Assembly (NCBI RefSeq): GCF_018130215.1
Contig: NZ_JAFCKQ010000001.1
Coordinates: 372,001-436,000 of the forward strand
Length of the DNA stretch: 64,000 nucleotides
Direction of reading: 5' to 3'
Origin: Bradyrhizobium jicamae
Lineage (GTDB): Bacteria > Pseudomonadota > Alphaproteobacteria > Rhizobiales > Xanthobacteraceae
The notes below the pieces were generated by a model, which made no database searches, had not been told where the DNA came from, and was given only the letters and a program-made list of their open reading frames with translations. Shown piece after piece: positions 28,354 to 37,314 of the stretch. The first letter of the stretch is position 1. Every line of letters starts with the position of its first letter. Both the position numbers and the translations under genes were made by a program.

Positions 28354-29961
28354 ATGGAAGCCAGGTTTCAGATCTTTCTCATCCTGCTGGGCGTGCTGGC
28401 GGGAACCGCCCTGCTGGCGCGCCGGGTCAATGTCGCGCCGGCGATCCTGCTGCTGCTGGTCGGCATCGCGCTGGCCTTCGTCCCGGGCATTCCCTCGCTG
28501 GAGCTGCCGCCGGAACTCGTGCTGCTGGTCGTGCTGCCGCCGCTGATCTATTCGGCCAGCGTCGCGATGAGCTGGCGCGAATTCAAGGCCAACCTGCGGC
28601 CGATCATCCTGCTCTCGGTCGGCTGCGTGATCTTCACCGCCTTCATGGTCGCGGCTGCGACGCACTATCTGATCGGCCTGCCCTGGAACGTCGGCTTCCT
28701 GCTCGGCGCCATTGTCGCGCCGCCGGACGTGGTCGCGCCGCTGGCGATCGCGCGCAAGCTCGGAATGCCGCGCCGGATCCTGGTGGTGCTCGAGGGCGAG
28801 GGCCTCGCCAACGACGCGACCGCGCTGATCCTCTACCGCTTCGCGGTGGCGGCGATCTCGACAGGGCTGTTCTCGCTGCCGCAGGCCACCGGCACCTTCT
28901 TCGTCATCGTCATCAGCGAGGTGCTGTTCGGCGCAGGCGTCGGCTGGCTCAGCCTGCGCGCCCGCCGGCGCGCCCACGATCCGCAGGTCGAGATCACGCT
29001 GTCCCTGATCACGCCCTATCTCGCCTACTGGATTCCCGAGCATTTCGGCGGCAGCGGCGTGATCGCAACCGTCGCCTGCGGGCTCTATATGAGCTGGAAC
29101 GGGCCGCTGCTGATCTCGGCTGCGACCCGCCTGCAGGGGATATTCTTCTGGGACCTGATCATCTACTTGATCGAGGGCCTGCTGTTCCTGCTGACCGGCT
29201 TCCAGATGCGATCGCTGTTCGAGAAATCGAAGGCGTTCCCGCTCGACGACATCCTCGCCGCCACCGCGCTGGTCGCCGTCATCGTGATCGTCGCGCGCTT
29301 CCTCTGGGTGTTTCCGGGCACCTATCTGCCGCGCTGGATCAGTTCCCGCGTGCGCGAGCGCGATCCGCTGCCGTCCTGGCGCGCGGTGTTCGTGGTGGCC
29401 TTCACCGGCGTGCGCGGCGCGGTTTCGCTCGCCGCCGCGCTCGCCCTGCCGCTGACACTGCCGAATGACGATCCGTTCCCGTACCGCGACCTGATCCTGT
29501 TCGTCGCCTTCGGCGTGATCTTCGTCACCCTGGTCGGGCTCGGCCTCGGGCTGCCGCCGGTGGTGCGCTGGCTCGGCCTTGCCAGCGACGGACGCAGCGA
29601 GGATATCGCCGAGCATGAGCAGGAGATCGCCGCGCGGCGCGAGGCGCTGGCGGCCGCGCTGAAATCGCTCGACGCCATCACCGACGACCGCGAACTGTCC
29701 GACGAGGTGGTGAAGCTCCTGCGTTCCCGGCACGAGATCCGCATCAACCAGCTGCCCGACACGCTCGATCCCGACAGGCACGACGTCTCCGCGACCGGCA
29801 CCGAGCTGACACGCGAGTTGATCGCCTCGGAACGCAGGTTCATCCATGCCTTGCTGCGCGACGGCAAGATCACCGACGAGTCGCGCCGCCGTATCGAGCG
29901 CGATCTCGACCTCGAGGAGGCGAGCCTCGCCAACCGCGAGTACCGGCGGATTCCGCTGTAG
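28354..29961 (+). CDS. Na+/H+ antiporter, CPA1 family
   Basis: 535 residues. About twelve hydrophobic segments span residues 1-400. The ion-binding region is recognisable: GAIVAPPDVVAPLAIARKLG and VVLEGEGLANDATALILYRFAV, where the conserved ND pair of CPA1 transporters lies. FTGVRGAVSLAAALALPL is a second family signature. The C-terminal 120 residues are cytoplasmic, charged and helical (EHEQEIAARREALAAALKSL). Role in sodium and pH homeostasis follows from the family. The ATG at 28354 has no strong ribosome-binding site. Confidence 0.93.
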   Translation: MEARFQIFLILLGVLAGTALLARRVNVAPAILLLLVGIALAFVPGIPSLELPPELVLLVVLPPLIYSASVAMSWREFKANLRPIILLSVGCVIFTAFMVAAATHYLIGLPWNVGFLLGAIVAPPDVVAPLAIARKLGMPRRILVVLEGEGLANDATALILYRFAVAAISTGLFSLPQATGTFFVIVISEVLFGAGVGWLSLRARRRAHDPQVEITLSLITPYLAYWIPEHFGGSGVIATVACGLYMSWNGPLLISAATRLQGIFFWDLIIYLIEGLLFLLTGFQMRSLFEKSKAFPLDDILAATALVAVIVIVARFLWVFPGTYLPRWISSRVRERDPLPSWRAVFVVAFTGVRGAVSLAAALALPLTLPNDDPFPYRDLILFVAFGVIFVTLVGLGLGLPPVVRWLGLASDGRSEDIAEHEQEIAARREALAAALKSLDAITDDRELSDEVVKLLRSRHEIRINQLPDTLDPDRHDVSATGTELTRELIASERRFIHALLRDGKITDESRRRIERDLDLEEASLANREYRRIPL

Positions 29962-29976
29962 CCCCGACAGTGGTGA

Positions 29977-31317
29977 TCATTCCGCGGCGGCATTCTGCCC
30001 CGGACCACCGACGAACCCCGCGGGATCACCGAAACGCTCGATCATGACCGCGGCGAGGTCCTTGGTCTTGGTGGTCACGCAGGCGCCGGAGCGCACGGTG
30101 TAGCGATCCTGTCGACCGGCGTGCGGCGGGGCTTCGCCCTTCTGAAGCGCGCGTGCGGCATCCATCACCAGCTTGCGGAAGTGCAGGATGCCGAGATCGG
30201 TCGGGCCGAGATGCTCGCGGGTGCGGTCGGCGATCGGGCCCTGGCTGTCCTGCACCGCGGCGTCCTGCTCGGAGACGCCCTTGATGCCGGTATAGCTCCT
30301 GGTCCGCTGCAGCTTGCGGTCGATCAGATAGTCGTTTCCCTTGTTGCGCAGCGGCACGTAATTCGCGTCGACGACGGCCATCACGCCGTTGCCATTGGCA
30401 TATCCCTCGCGCTCGGCCTCGGTCAGCGGACGGTCGGGATTCCACGCATAGGTGTAGATCCAGCAATTGGTGTCGGTCACGGGCACGAAGGTCTGGCCGA
30501 ACATGTTCTCGCCCGGCATCGAGCTCGGCGCATATGAATGGAACGGCATCAGGAACTGGGCGATGCGCCAGTAGATGTTGTCGGAGCCGGTGAGCCGGCC
30601 GCCCGCGACCGTCAGCCCGGCGTCATGCGGATTGATCTTGATCACCGGCCGCGGATCCTCGGCGATCCAGCGCATGTGATCGGTCGCGACCCGGGTCAGC
30701 GGGTTGATGAAGTGCTTCTTGATGTCGAGGATCTCGTTCTCCTCCTTCTCGAAGGAGAGATGCGCGAAGGTGAAATGCGCGGTGTCGATGGAGCCTTCCA
30801 CCGCCTGCACCCAGTTGCAGTCCTGCCACTTCTTGGTGACGAAGCGGTGTGATGCGGGCAGCAACGCCATCTCCAGCGCCGGCAATTCCGGCATCAGCTC
30901 GACGGGGCCCATATACGCCCAGATCATCTCACCCCATTCGCGCACCGGATAGGACTTGATGCGGATCAGGTCCTTGGCGTTGAGGTCGGGATACGAGGTC
31001 GGCATGTCGACGCAGCGGCCGTCGGTGTCGAACTTCCAGCCGTGATAGACGCAGCGGATGCCGCATTCCTCGTTGCGGCCGAGCCAGAGATTGGCGCCGC
31101 GATGCGGGCAGTATTGGTCGATCACGCCGACCACCCCGCGCGAGTCGCGGAAGGCAAGCAGCTCCTCGCCCATGACCACGATCTTCTTCGGATCGCTGTC
31201 CGGCTCCGGCAGCTCTTCGGAGAGCAGCACCGGGATCCAGAACCGGCGCAGCAGCTCGCCCATGCCTGTCCCTTCACCTGACTCGGTGAGGAACTTGTTG
31301 TCTTCTGCGCGAAGCAT
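29977..31317 (-). CDS. Rieske non-haem iron oxygenase, large subunit (phthalate dioxygenase-like)
   Basis: 446 residues. The Rieske cluster ligands are Cys70, His72, Cys89 and His92 (CPHRG and CVYHGW). The mononuclear iron site lies in VEGSIDTAHFTFAHLSF with a later aspartate (GPTDLGILHF). Length and the SEELPEPDSDPKKIVVMGEELLAFRD start match phthalate 4,5-dioxygenase-type single-component alpha subunits. No reductase gene is adjacent, so electrons would come from elsewhere. The TauD-type gene lies 50 bases upstream on the same strand, so the two may be co-transcribed. Substrate unknown, probably an aromatic acid or ether. Confidence 0.9.
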   Translation of the reverse strand: MLRAEDNKFLTESGEGTGMGELLRRFWIPVLLSEELPEPDSDPKKIVVMGEELLAFRDSRGVVGVIDQYCPHRGANLWLGRNEECGIRCVYHGWKFDTDGRCVDMPTSYPDLNAKDLIRIKSYPVREWGEMIWAYMGPVELMPELPALEMALLPASHRFVTKKWQDCNWVQAVEGSIDTAHFTFAHLSFEKEENEILDIKKHFINPLTRVATDHMRWIAEDPRPVIKINPHDAGLTVAGGRLTGSDNIYWRIAQFLMPFHSYAPSSMPGENMFGQTFVPVTDTNCWIYTYAWNPDRPLTEAEREGYANGNGVMAVVDANYVPLRNKGNDYLIDRKLQRTRSYTGIKGVSEQDAAVQDSQGPIADRTREHLGPTDLGILHFRKLVMDAARALQKGEAPPHAGRQDRYTVRSGACVTTKTKDLAAVMIERFGDPAGFVGGPGQNAAAE

Positions 31318-31367
31318 GGACGACCTCCCGATATTGTTCTTGTCTCAGTTCGTAGTGCCGCAATCCG

Positions 31368-32261
31368 TCACACCGGCCGCTCTCCCTTCACGGTCACGCG
31401 CGTGCCCGAGCGGGTGTGCGGCCAGTAGTCCCACATCGCGCGGTGCTGGGCGCAGCGGTTGTCCCAGAATGCGATCGCATTCTCGGTCCAGCGGAAGCGG
31501 CACTGGAACAGCGGGTTCTCGGCGTGCTGGTAGAGATAGGCGAGAACGGCGTCGCTCTCGTCGCGGGGAATGCCCAGGATGAAGCGGGTGAAGCCGCGGT
31601 TGACGTAGAGCGCCTTCTTGCCGGTGACCGGATGAGTGCGGATCACGGGATGCTCGGCGCGCGGATAGCTCTGCTTGTCCGCGACGCCGTAATTGGCATA
31701 GAGCCCGCGATAGGTCTGCTCGCCGTCATGCAGCGCCGTGAGACCATCCAGATAGGCCTTCATGCGATCCGACAGCGCCTCATAGGCCGCATACATGTTG
31801 GCGAACAGCGTGTCGCCGCCGCGTGGAGGGCACTGCCTGATGTAGAGGATCGAGCCCATCGGCGGCTCGAGGTCGCAGGACACGTCGCTATGCCAGCCCT
31901 CGCCATTGGCACGCGGGGAATCCTTGTCGGCGTGGATCCTCATCAGCGCCGGATCGCCCTCGTTCGGCGCGGCCGGATGCACATGCAGCTCGCCGAACTT
32001 GCGGCCGAAGGCGAGATGCTGCTGCGGGGTGATGTGCTGGTCGCGGAAGAAGATGACCAGGTTTTCGGCGAGCGCGCGGTGGATCTCGTCCATCTGGCGG
32101 TTGGAGCGCGTCTCGTCATCGACGAGCCTGCCGATATCGACGCCCGAGATTTCCGCGCCGATGATCGGCGTCAGCTTTTCGACGCCGATGGTCTCGAAGG
32201 GCTCGGTGGAGTCGGCAGCGTGCCGATAGCGCGGGCCCTGCTTGCCGGACAAAGAGCTCAT
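31368..32261 (-). CDS. TauD/TfdA-family 2-oxoglutarate-dependent dioxygenase
   Basis: 297 residues. Iron ligands fit the HxD...H pattern: WHSDVSCDLEPP, and NRCAQHRAMWDYWPHTRSGTRV, with the final arginine binding 2-oxoglutarate. The N-terminal LTPIIGAEISGVDIGR is typical of TauD. GGGAG seven bases before the ATG at 32261 decides the start. Family members act on taurine, 2,4-D, alkyl sulfates and other carboxylates or sulfonates. The substrate here is unknown. It is paired with the Rieske oxygenase gene. Confidence 0.9.
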   Translation of the reverse strand: MSSLSGKQGPRYRHAADSTEPFETIGVEKLTPIIGAEISGVDIGRLVDDETRSNRQMDEIHRALAENLVIFFRDQHITPQQHLAFGRKFGELHVHPAAPNEGDPALMRIHADKDSPRANGEGWHSDVSCDLEPPMGSILYIRQCPPRGGDTLFANMYAAYEALSDRMKAYLDGLTALHDGEQTYRGLYANYGVADKQSYPRAEHPVIRTHPVTGKKALYVNRGFTRFILGIPRDESDAVLAYLYQHAENPLFQCRFRWTENAIAFWDNRCAQHRAMWDYWPHTRSGTRVTVKGERPV

Positions 32262-32292
32262 GGGCGGTCTCCCGATGGTTCTTGTTTTGACC

Positions 32293-32386
32293 ATCGTAGC
32301 CCGGATGGAGCGAAGCGCAATCCGGGATCAGCCCATGCATGGCGGCAGTGTCCCCGGATTTCGCTTCGCTCCATCCGGGCTACGAT
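32293..32386. repeat. Palindromic intergenic repeat, family B (copy 1)
   Basis: Left arm ATCGTAGCCCGGATGGAGCG with CGAAGCGCAATCCGGG after it; right arm CCCCGGATTTCGCTTCGC, then TCCATCCGGGCTACGAT. The arms can pair over about 35 bases with few mismatches around a 25-base centre. A second copy lies at 53746-53834. I recall this GTAGCCCGGATGGAGCG type as very common in Bradyrhizobium and Rhodopseudomonas genomes. Confidence 0.85.
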
Positions 32387-32397
32387 CACTGCGCCGC

Positions 32398-33687
32398 TTA
32401 CTCCGCCGCCCCCGCGCTCTCCGGCAGCTTGGCGCCGCTGCCGTACTTCTGGTCGATATAGTCGATCACCAGAGCCTTGAAGTCGGCGGCGATGCCGGGG
32501 CCACGCAGGGTGCGGAACTTCTTGCCGTCGACGAAGACGGGCGCGGCCGGCGCTTCGCCGGTGCCAGGCAGCGAGATGCCGATATTGGCATGCTTGGATT
32601 CGCCGGGACCGTTGACGATGCAGCCCATCACGGCGACGTTGAGCTGCTCGACTCCGGGATATTTGGTCTTCCAGGCCGGCATCTCGTCGCGGATGAAATC
32701 CTGAATCGAGCGCGCCAGCTCCTGGAACGTGGTCGAAGTGGTGCGGCCGCAGCCCGGGCACGCAGCAACCAGCGGCACGAAGGTGCGGAAGCCCATGGTC
32801 TGCAGCAATTCCTGCGCGACCTGAACCTCGAGCGTGCGATCGCCGCCGGGCTCCGGCGTCAGCGAGATGCGGATGGTGTCGCCGATGCCCTGCTGCAGCA
32901 GGATGCCGAGCGCGGCCGAGGAGGCGACGATGCCCTTCGAGCCCATGCCGGCTTCGGTCAAGCCAAGATGGATCGCGTAATCCGAGCGGCGCACGACTTC
33001 CTGATAGACCGCGATCAGGTCCTGCACGGCGGACACTTTTGCCGACAGGATGATCTTGTTCTTGGGCATGCCGAGCTCTTGGGCGCGCGCCGCCGACAGC
33101 AGCGCCGACTGCACCATGGCCTCGCGCGTCACGGCGCGGGCATCCAGCGGATTCGGCGAAGCGGTGTTCTCGTCCATCAGCTTGGTGAGCAGCTCCTGGT
33201 CGAGCGAGCCCCAATTGGCGCCGATGCGCACCGGCTTCTTGTTCTTGTTCGCGATCTCGATGATGTCGGCGAATTGCGTGTCGCGCTTGTTCTTGAAGCC
33301 GACATTGCCCGGATTGATGCGATACTTGTCGAGCGCCTCGGCGCAATCGGGATACTCGGCGAGCAGCTTGTGGCCGATATAGTGGAAATCGCCGATCAGG
33401 GGCGTCGTGATGTCCATCTTGCGCAGGCCGTCGCGGATGTGCGGCACGGCGGCGGCCGCCTCCTCGCGGTCGACGGTGATGCGCACCATCTCGGAGCCGG
33501 CGCGGCTGAGCGCCGCGACCTGGGCGATGGTGCCCTGGACGTCGGCGGTGTCGGTGTTGGTCATCGACTGCACGACGATCGGCGCACCGCCGCCGACGGC
33601 GACGTTGCCGACCATCACTTGCGTGGTTTGGTGCCGGGCCTTCGGGCCTGCGATGTCGTCCTGCGGCAAAATCTCGGGCTTGTTCAT
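32398..33687 (-). CDS. ispG: 4-hydroxy-3-methylbut-2-en-1-yl diphosphate synthase
   Basis: 429 residues. IspG reduces methylerythritol cyclodiphosphate to HMBPP in the non-mevalonate isoprenoid pathway with a 4Fe-4S cluster. Visible signatures are [18 protein letters not shown], the cluster cysteines in ACPGCGRT, and [25 protein letters not shown]. The ATG at 33687 gives MNKPEIL; an ATG at 33717 would add ten residues and cannot be excluded. The alphaproteobacterial insert between the barrel and the cluster domain explains the length. Confidence 0.96.
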   Translation of the reverse strand: MNKPEILPQDDIAGPKARHQTTQVMVGNVAVGGGAPIVVQSMTNTDTADVQGTIAQVAALSRAGSEMVRITVDREEAAAAVPHIRDGLRKMDITTPLIGDFHYIGHKLLAEYPDCAEALDKYRINPGNVGFKNKRDTQFADIIEIANKNKKPVRIGANWGSLDQELLTKLMDENTASPNPLDARAVTREAMVQSALLSAARAQELGMPKNKIILSAKVSAVQDLIAVYQEVVRRSDYAIHLGLTEAGMGSKGIVASSAALGILLQQGIGDTIRISLTPEPGGDRTLEVQVAQELLQTMGFRTFVPLVAACPGCGRTTSTTFQELARSIQDFIRDEMPAWKTKYPGVEQLNVAVMGCIVNGPGESKHANIGISLPGTGEAPAAPVFVDGKKFRTLRGPGIAADFKALVIDYIDQKYGSGAKLPESAGAAE

Positions 33688-33947
33688 GGCGTCTCGAATA
33701 TCAGGTTTTGGTGACATTCACCAAGGGGGACGGGGGCCTGCGCGACTGCTGGCCAAGGGGGCAGGTTTCCGGAGTGAATTCAAAAGCTTATGCCGCCGAT
33801 TGGGCCGCAACGCAAGCCATGCAACGGCGTCCTGCATGACCAGCTATATTGGACCGGATTTCGATGATTCAAAGGGCAAAGTCGCGGCTTTTCATGTGCG
33901 CCGGGGCATCTTAGCATTGGTTTAAGAAAACTCGTCGGAGGGGTCCA

Positions 33948-34823
33948 ATGGCAGACCATCGCGAGCTGATCACCACGGCGGAACTCGCCGAGATCCTGAC
34001 CCGGCCGGATCTTCGGCTGTTCGACTGCACAACCTATCTGGAGCCGGCGCCCGAAGGCAGCGGCGTTCCGTACATCGTCGTTTCCGGCCGCCAGACATTC
34101 GAGGCCGTGCATATTCCGGGCGCCAATTTCCTCGATCTGCAGGCCGAATTCTCGGATCCCCGCACCGAGCTGCGCTTCATGATGCCCCCGGTCGGCCAGC
34201 TCGAGGCGGCGTTCGGCCGCCACGGCATTTCGGCGCATCACCGCGTGGTGCTGTATTCGATCGGAACCGCGATGTGGGCGACCCGGTTCTGGTGGATGCT
34301 GCGCGCGCTGGGTTTCGACGGCGCCTCGGTGCTCGATGGCGGCATCGACAAATGGACCGCCGAGGGCCGTGACATCGAGACCGGCCTTGCCGGCGGCTAT
34401 CCGCAGGCAACCTTCACGGCGCGGCCGCGGCCCGGCATGTTCGTCGACAAGCACGACGTGCTCGCGGCAACCGCGGACAGCAACACCGTCATCGTCAATG
34501 CGCTCGGCCCGCAATTCTTCAAGGGACTGGAGCCGAGCCGCTACGGCCGGCCGGGCCGCGTCCCCGGCAGCGTCAGCGTGCCGGCCGCTACCCTGATCGA
34601 TCCCAAGCGCAAGACCTTTGCTTCGGCAGCGGATGCCGAAGCGGCTTTTGCGGCACAGGGCATCACGAAAGACAAGCGCGTCATCGCCTATTGCGGCGGC
34701 GGCATCTCCGCGACCATCGATCTGCTGCAGCTGCATCGGCTCGGCTACGACAACCTCACGCTCTACGACGGCTCGATGGGCGAATGGGCCAAGGACGCGT
34801 CGCTGCCGATCGAGACGGGGTAG
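33948..34823 (+). CDS. sseA: 3-mercaptopyruvate/thiosulfate sulfurtransferase
   Basis: 291 residues with two rhodanese domains. The first (residues 1-140) has the degenerate, non-catalytic form (LYSIGTAMWATRFWWMLRALGF). The second carries the active-site cysteine in IAYCGGGISAT. CGGGIS is nearer to the mercaptopyruvate-type CG[S/T]G loop than to the CRxGx[R/T] of thiosulfate rhodaneses, so mercaptopyruvate sulfurtransferase is favoured. CGGAGGGG precedes the ATG by seven or so bases. It is divergent from ispG with a 260-base gap. Confidence 0.88.
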   Translation: MADHRELITTAELAEILTRPDLRLFDCTTYLEPAPEGSGVPYIVVSGRQTFEAVHIPGANFLDLQAEFSDPRTELRFMMPPVGQLEAAFGRHGISAHHRVVLYSIGTAMWATRFWWMLRALGFDGASVLDGGIDKWTAEGRDIETGLAGGYPQATFTARPRPGMFVDKHDVLAATADSNTVIVNALGPQFFKGLEPSRYGRPGRVPGSVSVPAATLIDPKRKTFASAADAEAAFAAQGITKDKRVIAYCGGGISATIDLLQLHRLGYDNLTLYDGSMGEWAKDASLPIETG

Positions 34824-35476
34824 CGGAGGCGCGCAGGCTCTCTCCATCTGTCGTCCCGGCGAAGGCCGCGACGACATCGAATGTGTTGCGCGGCTTGTGA
34901 GTCATAAGCCCGCATTCTCGCGACATGAACCGTCCGAGTTTTTGCATTCATTCGCCCTCTCCTTGAATAGAGGGCGCAGGGAAAGCCGGGTGCCGATCGC
35001 ACCCATGGGCCCGGTGCAAAAAAGGTAGCACCGGGGTAGGACCACAGGTGTAACCGGAGCAATCCGGCTTTCCCTGCGCGATGGGTTACGGCTTATACGT
35101 GCTCTCCCCGGCGAGACTGGGCTTGCTTGTCACCGTCGCCAGCGAGAGACATTGCCCTCGCTGATGAGACACCTGCCACCAGGGCGTCAGGCCTGCACGA
35201 TTTCGCCGTCCGCTGCATTCGCTCTCGTCAGTCACGCATGCAACGTCCACCGCATCCCACCGCGCGTTCGTGACGTGCGCTCGCCCCTCATCCGGGTGAG
35301 ACGGATGAATCCATACACTGATTTGCCATTACGATAAACCGAAATATTTTTGCAATGGGGGCTTGCCCCGTCGGGCAAATCAGTGATTGGCACGTCAGGA
35401 AGGCACCGGCGGATACCTGACTAGCGTGCTCGCCTCACCATCGTTCCGACACGCGCGCCAGGCTGACAACAAGAGT
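34824..35476. other. Structured non-coding region downstream of sseA
   Basis: About 650 bases with no convincing gene. A 16-base perfect inverted repeat (34974-34989 with 35074-35089) encloses a smaller hairpin, CCGGTGC (35011-35017) with GCACCGG (35028-35034). A 12-base perfect inverted repeat (35315-35326 with 35374-35385, CACTGATTTGCC) encloses a TTGCCCCGTCGGGCAA hairpin. A half copy of repeat family D (TCGTCCCGGCGAAGGCCG) lies at 34851. I recall similar stretches in other Bradyrhizobium genomes, so this is probably a dispersed repeat. Short reading frames inside it are not supported. Confidence 0.65.
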
Positions 35477-36433
35477 TCACGCCGGCACGTTCGGGTCCGG
35501 CGTCACCTTGGGGTCGGGCTTGTTGACCAGATAAAGACCGGCGATCACCAGCAGGGCGGCGACGCCGAACACCGGGGTCAGGGTGTCGTGCATGACGAGA
35601 TAGGCTGCGACCACGCCGAACAGCGGCGTGATGAAGGTGAAGGCCGACAGCTTGCTCGGCGAATAGGTCTTCACCATCGCAAACCAGATCACGAAGGTGC
35701 AGCCGACCACCCAGATCGACTGGTAGGCCAGCAGCGAGAGCGACAGCGCGCCTGGCATATGCGTGATGCGCTCGCCCGCGATCCAGGACGCAAGCCCGAG
35801 GATCGGGATCGAGACCGCGACCTGGTAGCCGAGCGCCTTTTCCGGCGCGGCCTTGCGCAGGGCGGTGCCCTTGGCGACCAGCGTGGTCGCCGCCCACAGC
35901 GCGCCGCCGCCGACCACCATGAGGTCGCCGAGCAGTACCTTTGCATCGACATTCGGCTGCGGCACGCCGATCGCGAGGGCAACGCCCGCAAAGCTCAGCG
36001 CCAGCCCGCTCCACTGCGTCTTGCTCAGGCGCTCGCCGAGGAACTGGTGCGAGCCGAGCGCGACGAAGAACGGCGCGGTGTAGAGGAAGACGGCTGCGCG
36101 CGAGGCCGAGGTGAAGACGAGCCCGAAGAAGATCAGAACGAATTCGAGGCCGAACATCAGCCCGGCGGCGAGGCCGGGTTGCAGCGTGCCGTCGCGCTCG
36201 AAGAACTTCACGCCGCGCAGCCGGCCGACCAGCAGCATCACCGGCAGCGCGCAAGCGGAACGGATCATCGCCTGCAGCATCGGCGGCACGTCGGGCAGCG
36301 CAAGCTTGACCGCGACCTGGTTGAAGCCCCAACTCACGCACAGCATCAACATCACTGCAATCGCGCCGGGCGGCAGCCCGTGGCCGACGCTGACGGGGCG
36401 GGTTGGGTTGGCTGAGATCACTTGGGTCGACAT
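35477..36433 (-). CDS. EamA/DMT-family transporter
   Basis: 318-residue inner-membrane protein with ten hydrophobic segments in two EamA repeats: AVMLMLCVSWGFNQVAVKLAL, FVLIFFGLVFTSASRAAVFLYTAPFFVALG, and FTFITPLFGVVAAYLVMHDTLTP. Family members export amino acids or other metabolites; substrate not readable. It starts at the ATG at 36433 and is followed by the structured region at 34824-35476. It is upstream-flanked by a palindromic repeat, then zur. Confidence 0.88.
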   Translation of the reverse strand: MSTQVISANPTRPVSVGHGLPPGAIAVMLMLCVSWGFNQVAVKLALPDVPPMLQAMIRSACALPVMLLVGRLRGVKFFERDGTLQPGLAAGLMFGLEFVLIFFGLVFTSASRAAVFLYTAPFFVALGSHQFLGERLSKTQWSGLALSFAGVALAIGVPQPNVDAKVLLGDLMVVGGGALWAATTLVAKGTALRKAAPEKALGYQVAVSIPILGLASWIAGERITHMPGALSLSLLAYQSIWVVGCTFVIWFAMVKTYSPSKLSAFTFITPLFGVVAAYLVMHDTLTPVFGVAALLVIAGLYLVNKPDPKVTPDPNVPA

Positions 36434-36483
36434 GGTTCCTCGCGGCCGGCTTGGCGCCGTGTTGTTGTCAGTTGGTTAGGCTC

Positions 36484-36617
36484 CCTCGCCCCGCTCTTGC
36501 GGGGAGAGGGTTGGGGTGAGGGGCCGTCTCCGCAAATTCGAGAGAGAGTGTGCGGAGAGCCCCCCACCCGAAATTCGCTGGCGCGAATTTCGACCTCTCC
36601 CCGCAGGCGGGGCGAGG
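36484..36617. repeat. Palindromic intergenic repeat, family C
   Basis: Left arm at 36484-36509 (CCTCGCCCCGCTCTTGCGGG and six more bases) pairs with 36594-36617. Inner hairpins are TCTCCGCA/TGCGGAGA (36527-36534, 36551-36558) and AAATTCG/CGAATTT (36571-36577, 36584-36590). The stretch 36485-36516 is identical, in reverse complement, to 42128-42159. It fills the gap between zur and the EamA transporter. Confidence 0.8.
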
Positions 36618-36657
36618 TGACTCGAAAGCGGCGCCGGTTAGCCGAACCCATCCCGCA

Positions 36658-37143
36658 TCACTTCTGGCAATGCGCGCACGTGCCGGCGATCTCGACGACG
36701 GAGAGCTTTGGGATGAACCCCGACGCCCGCGCCGCCGCGGTCAGGCTTTGCGCGACGGGAGCGGCCGGAATCTCGCCGACCGAGCCGCAATGGTCGCAGA
36801 TCAGGAACGCCACCATCGAGGTTTCGTCGTGGTCATGCGCGCAGGCGAGGAAGGCGTTGCGACTCTCGATGCGGTGGACGAGGCCGTTCTGCATCAGGAA
36901 GTCGAGCGCGCGGTAGACGGTAATCGGTGCCGGGCGCGGCATCGACTTGGCCAATTCGTCGATCACCTCATAGGCGCCGAGCGGGCGGTGGCTGGACGAC
37001 AGCGCCTGCAGCACCTGGCGGCGGATCGGGGTGAATTTCTGGCCCCGGCGGGCGCAAACCTGCTCGGCATGGGTCATCGCATCAGCGGCACAGCGGCCGT
37101 GATCATGATCGGGGGCAGGAAACGTCGGCTTCGCGAGGCTCAT
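36658..37143 (-). CDS. zur: Fur-family zinc uptake regulator
   Basis: 161 residues. The winged helix contains FTPIRRQVLQALSSSHRPLGAYEVIDEL and the recognition helix PITVYRALDFL. The structural zinc site is formed by CDHCG and the C-terminal CAHC. The histidine-rich AHDHDETS stretch is in the metal-sensing region. The histidine-rich start (PAPDHDHGRC) and the CAHCQK end fit Zur rather than Fur. Zur represses zinc-uptake genes when zinc is abundant; none lies in the window. The ATG at 37143 is preferred over 37179. Confidence 0.88.
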   Translation of the reverse strand: MSLAKPTFPAPDHDHGRCAADAMTHAEQVCARRGQKFTPIRRQVLQALSSSHRPLGAYEVIDELAKSMPRPAPITVYRALDFLMQNGLVHRIESRNAFLACAHDHDETSMVAFLICDHCGSVGEIPAAPVAQSLTAAARASGFIPKLSVVEIAGTCAHCQK

Positions 37144-37266
37144 TTGCCCGGAATGTAGCATTTTTGGGCCCGTTCCCAAAGCCCGCCGGGCACGCTTGTT
37201 CGCCCAAAGCCGCCCAAGCCATGTGCGCGGTGCGGGGCAGCCTCCCGTTAACCCGCCATGAAGAAA

Positions 37267-37300
37267 CCATAAGCAAGCTTATAATATCGCAAGCTTATGG
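37267..37300. promoter_or_regulatory. Candidate MarR autoregulatory operator
   Basis: CCATAAGC (37267-37274) and GCTTATGG (37293-37300) form a perfect inverted repeat, and CAAGCTTAT occurs twice as a direct repeat inside. It lies directly before the MarR gene start at 37315 and overlaps the ATG at 37297. AT-rich palindromes at this position are typical operators of MarR repressors that control emrAB-type pumps. Confidence 0.65.
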
Positions 37301-37314
37301 AGGCAGGATTTCCC

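Noticed and set aside
32242-33714. 490-codon open frame antisense to ispG
   Set aside because: Runs through repeat family B and the ispG gene; no domain.
35152-35337. 61-codon frame in the structured region after sseA
   Set aside because: Lies inside what looks like a dispersed non-coding repeat; such frames are often over-annotated.
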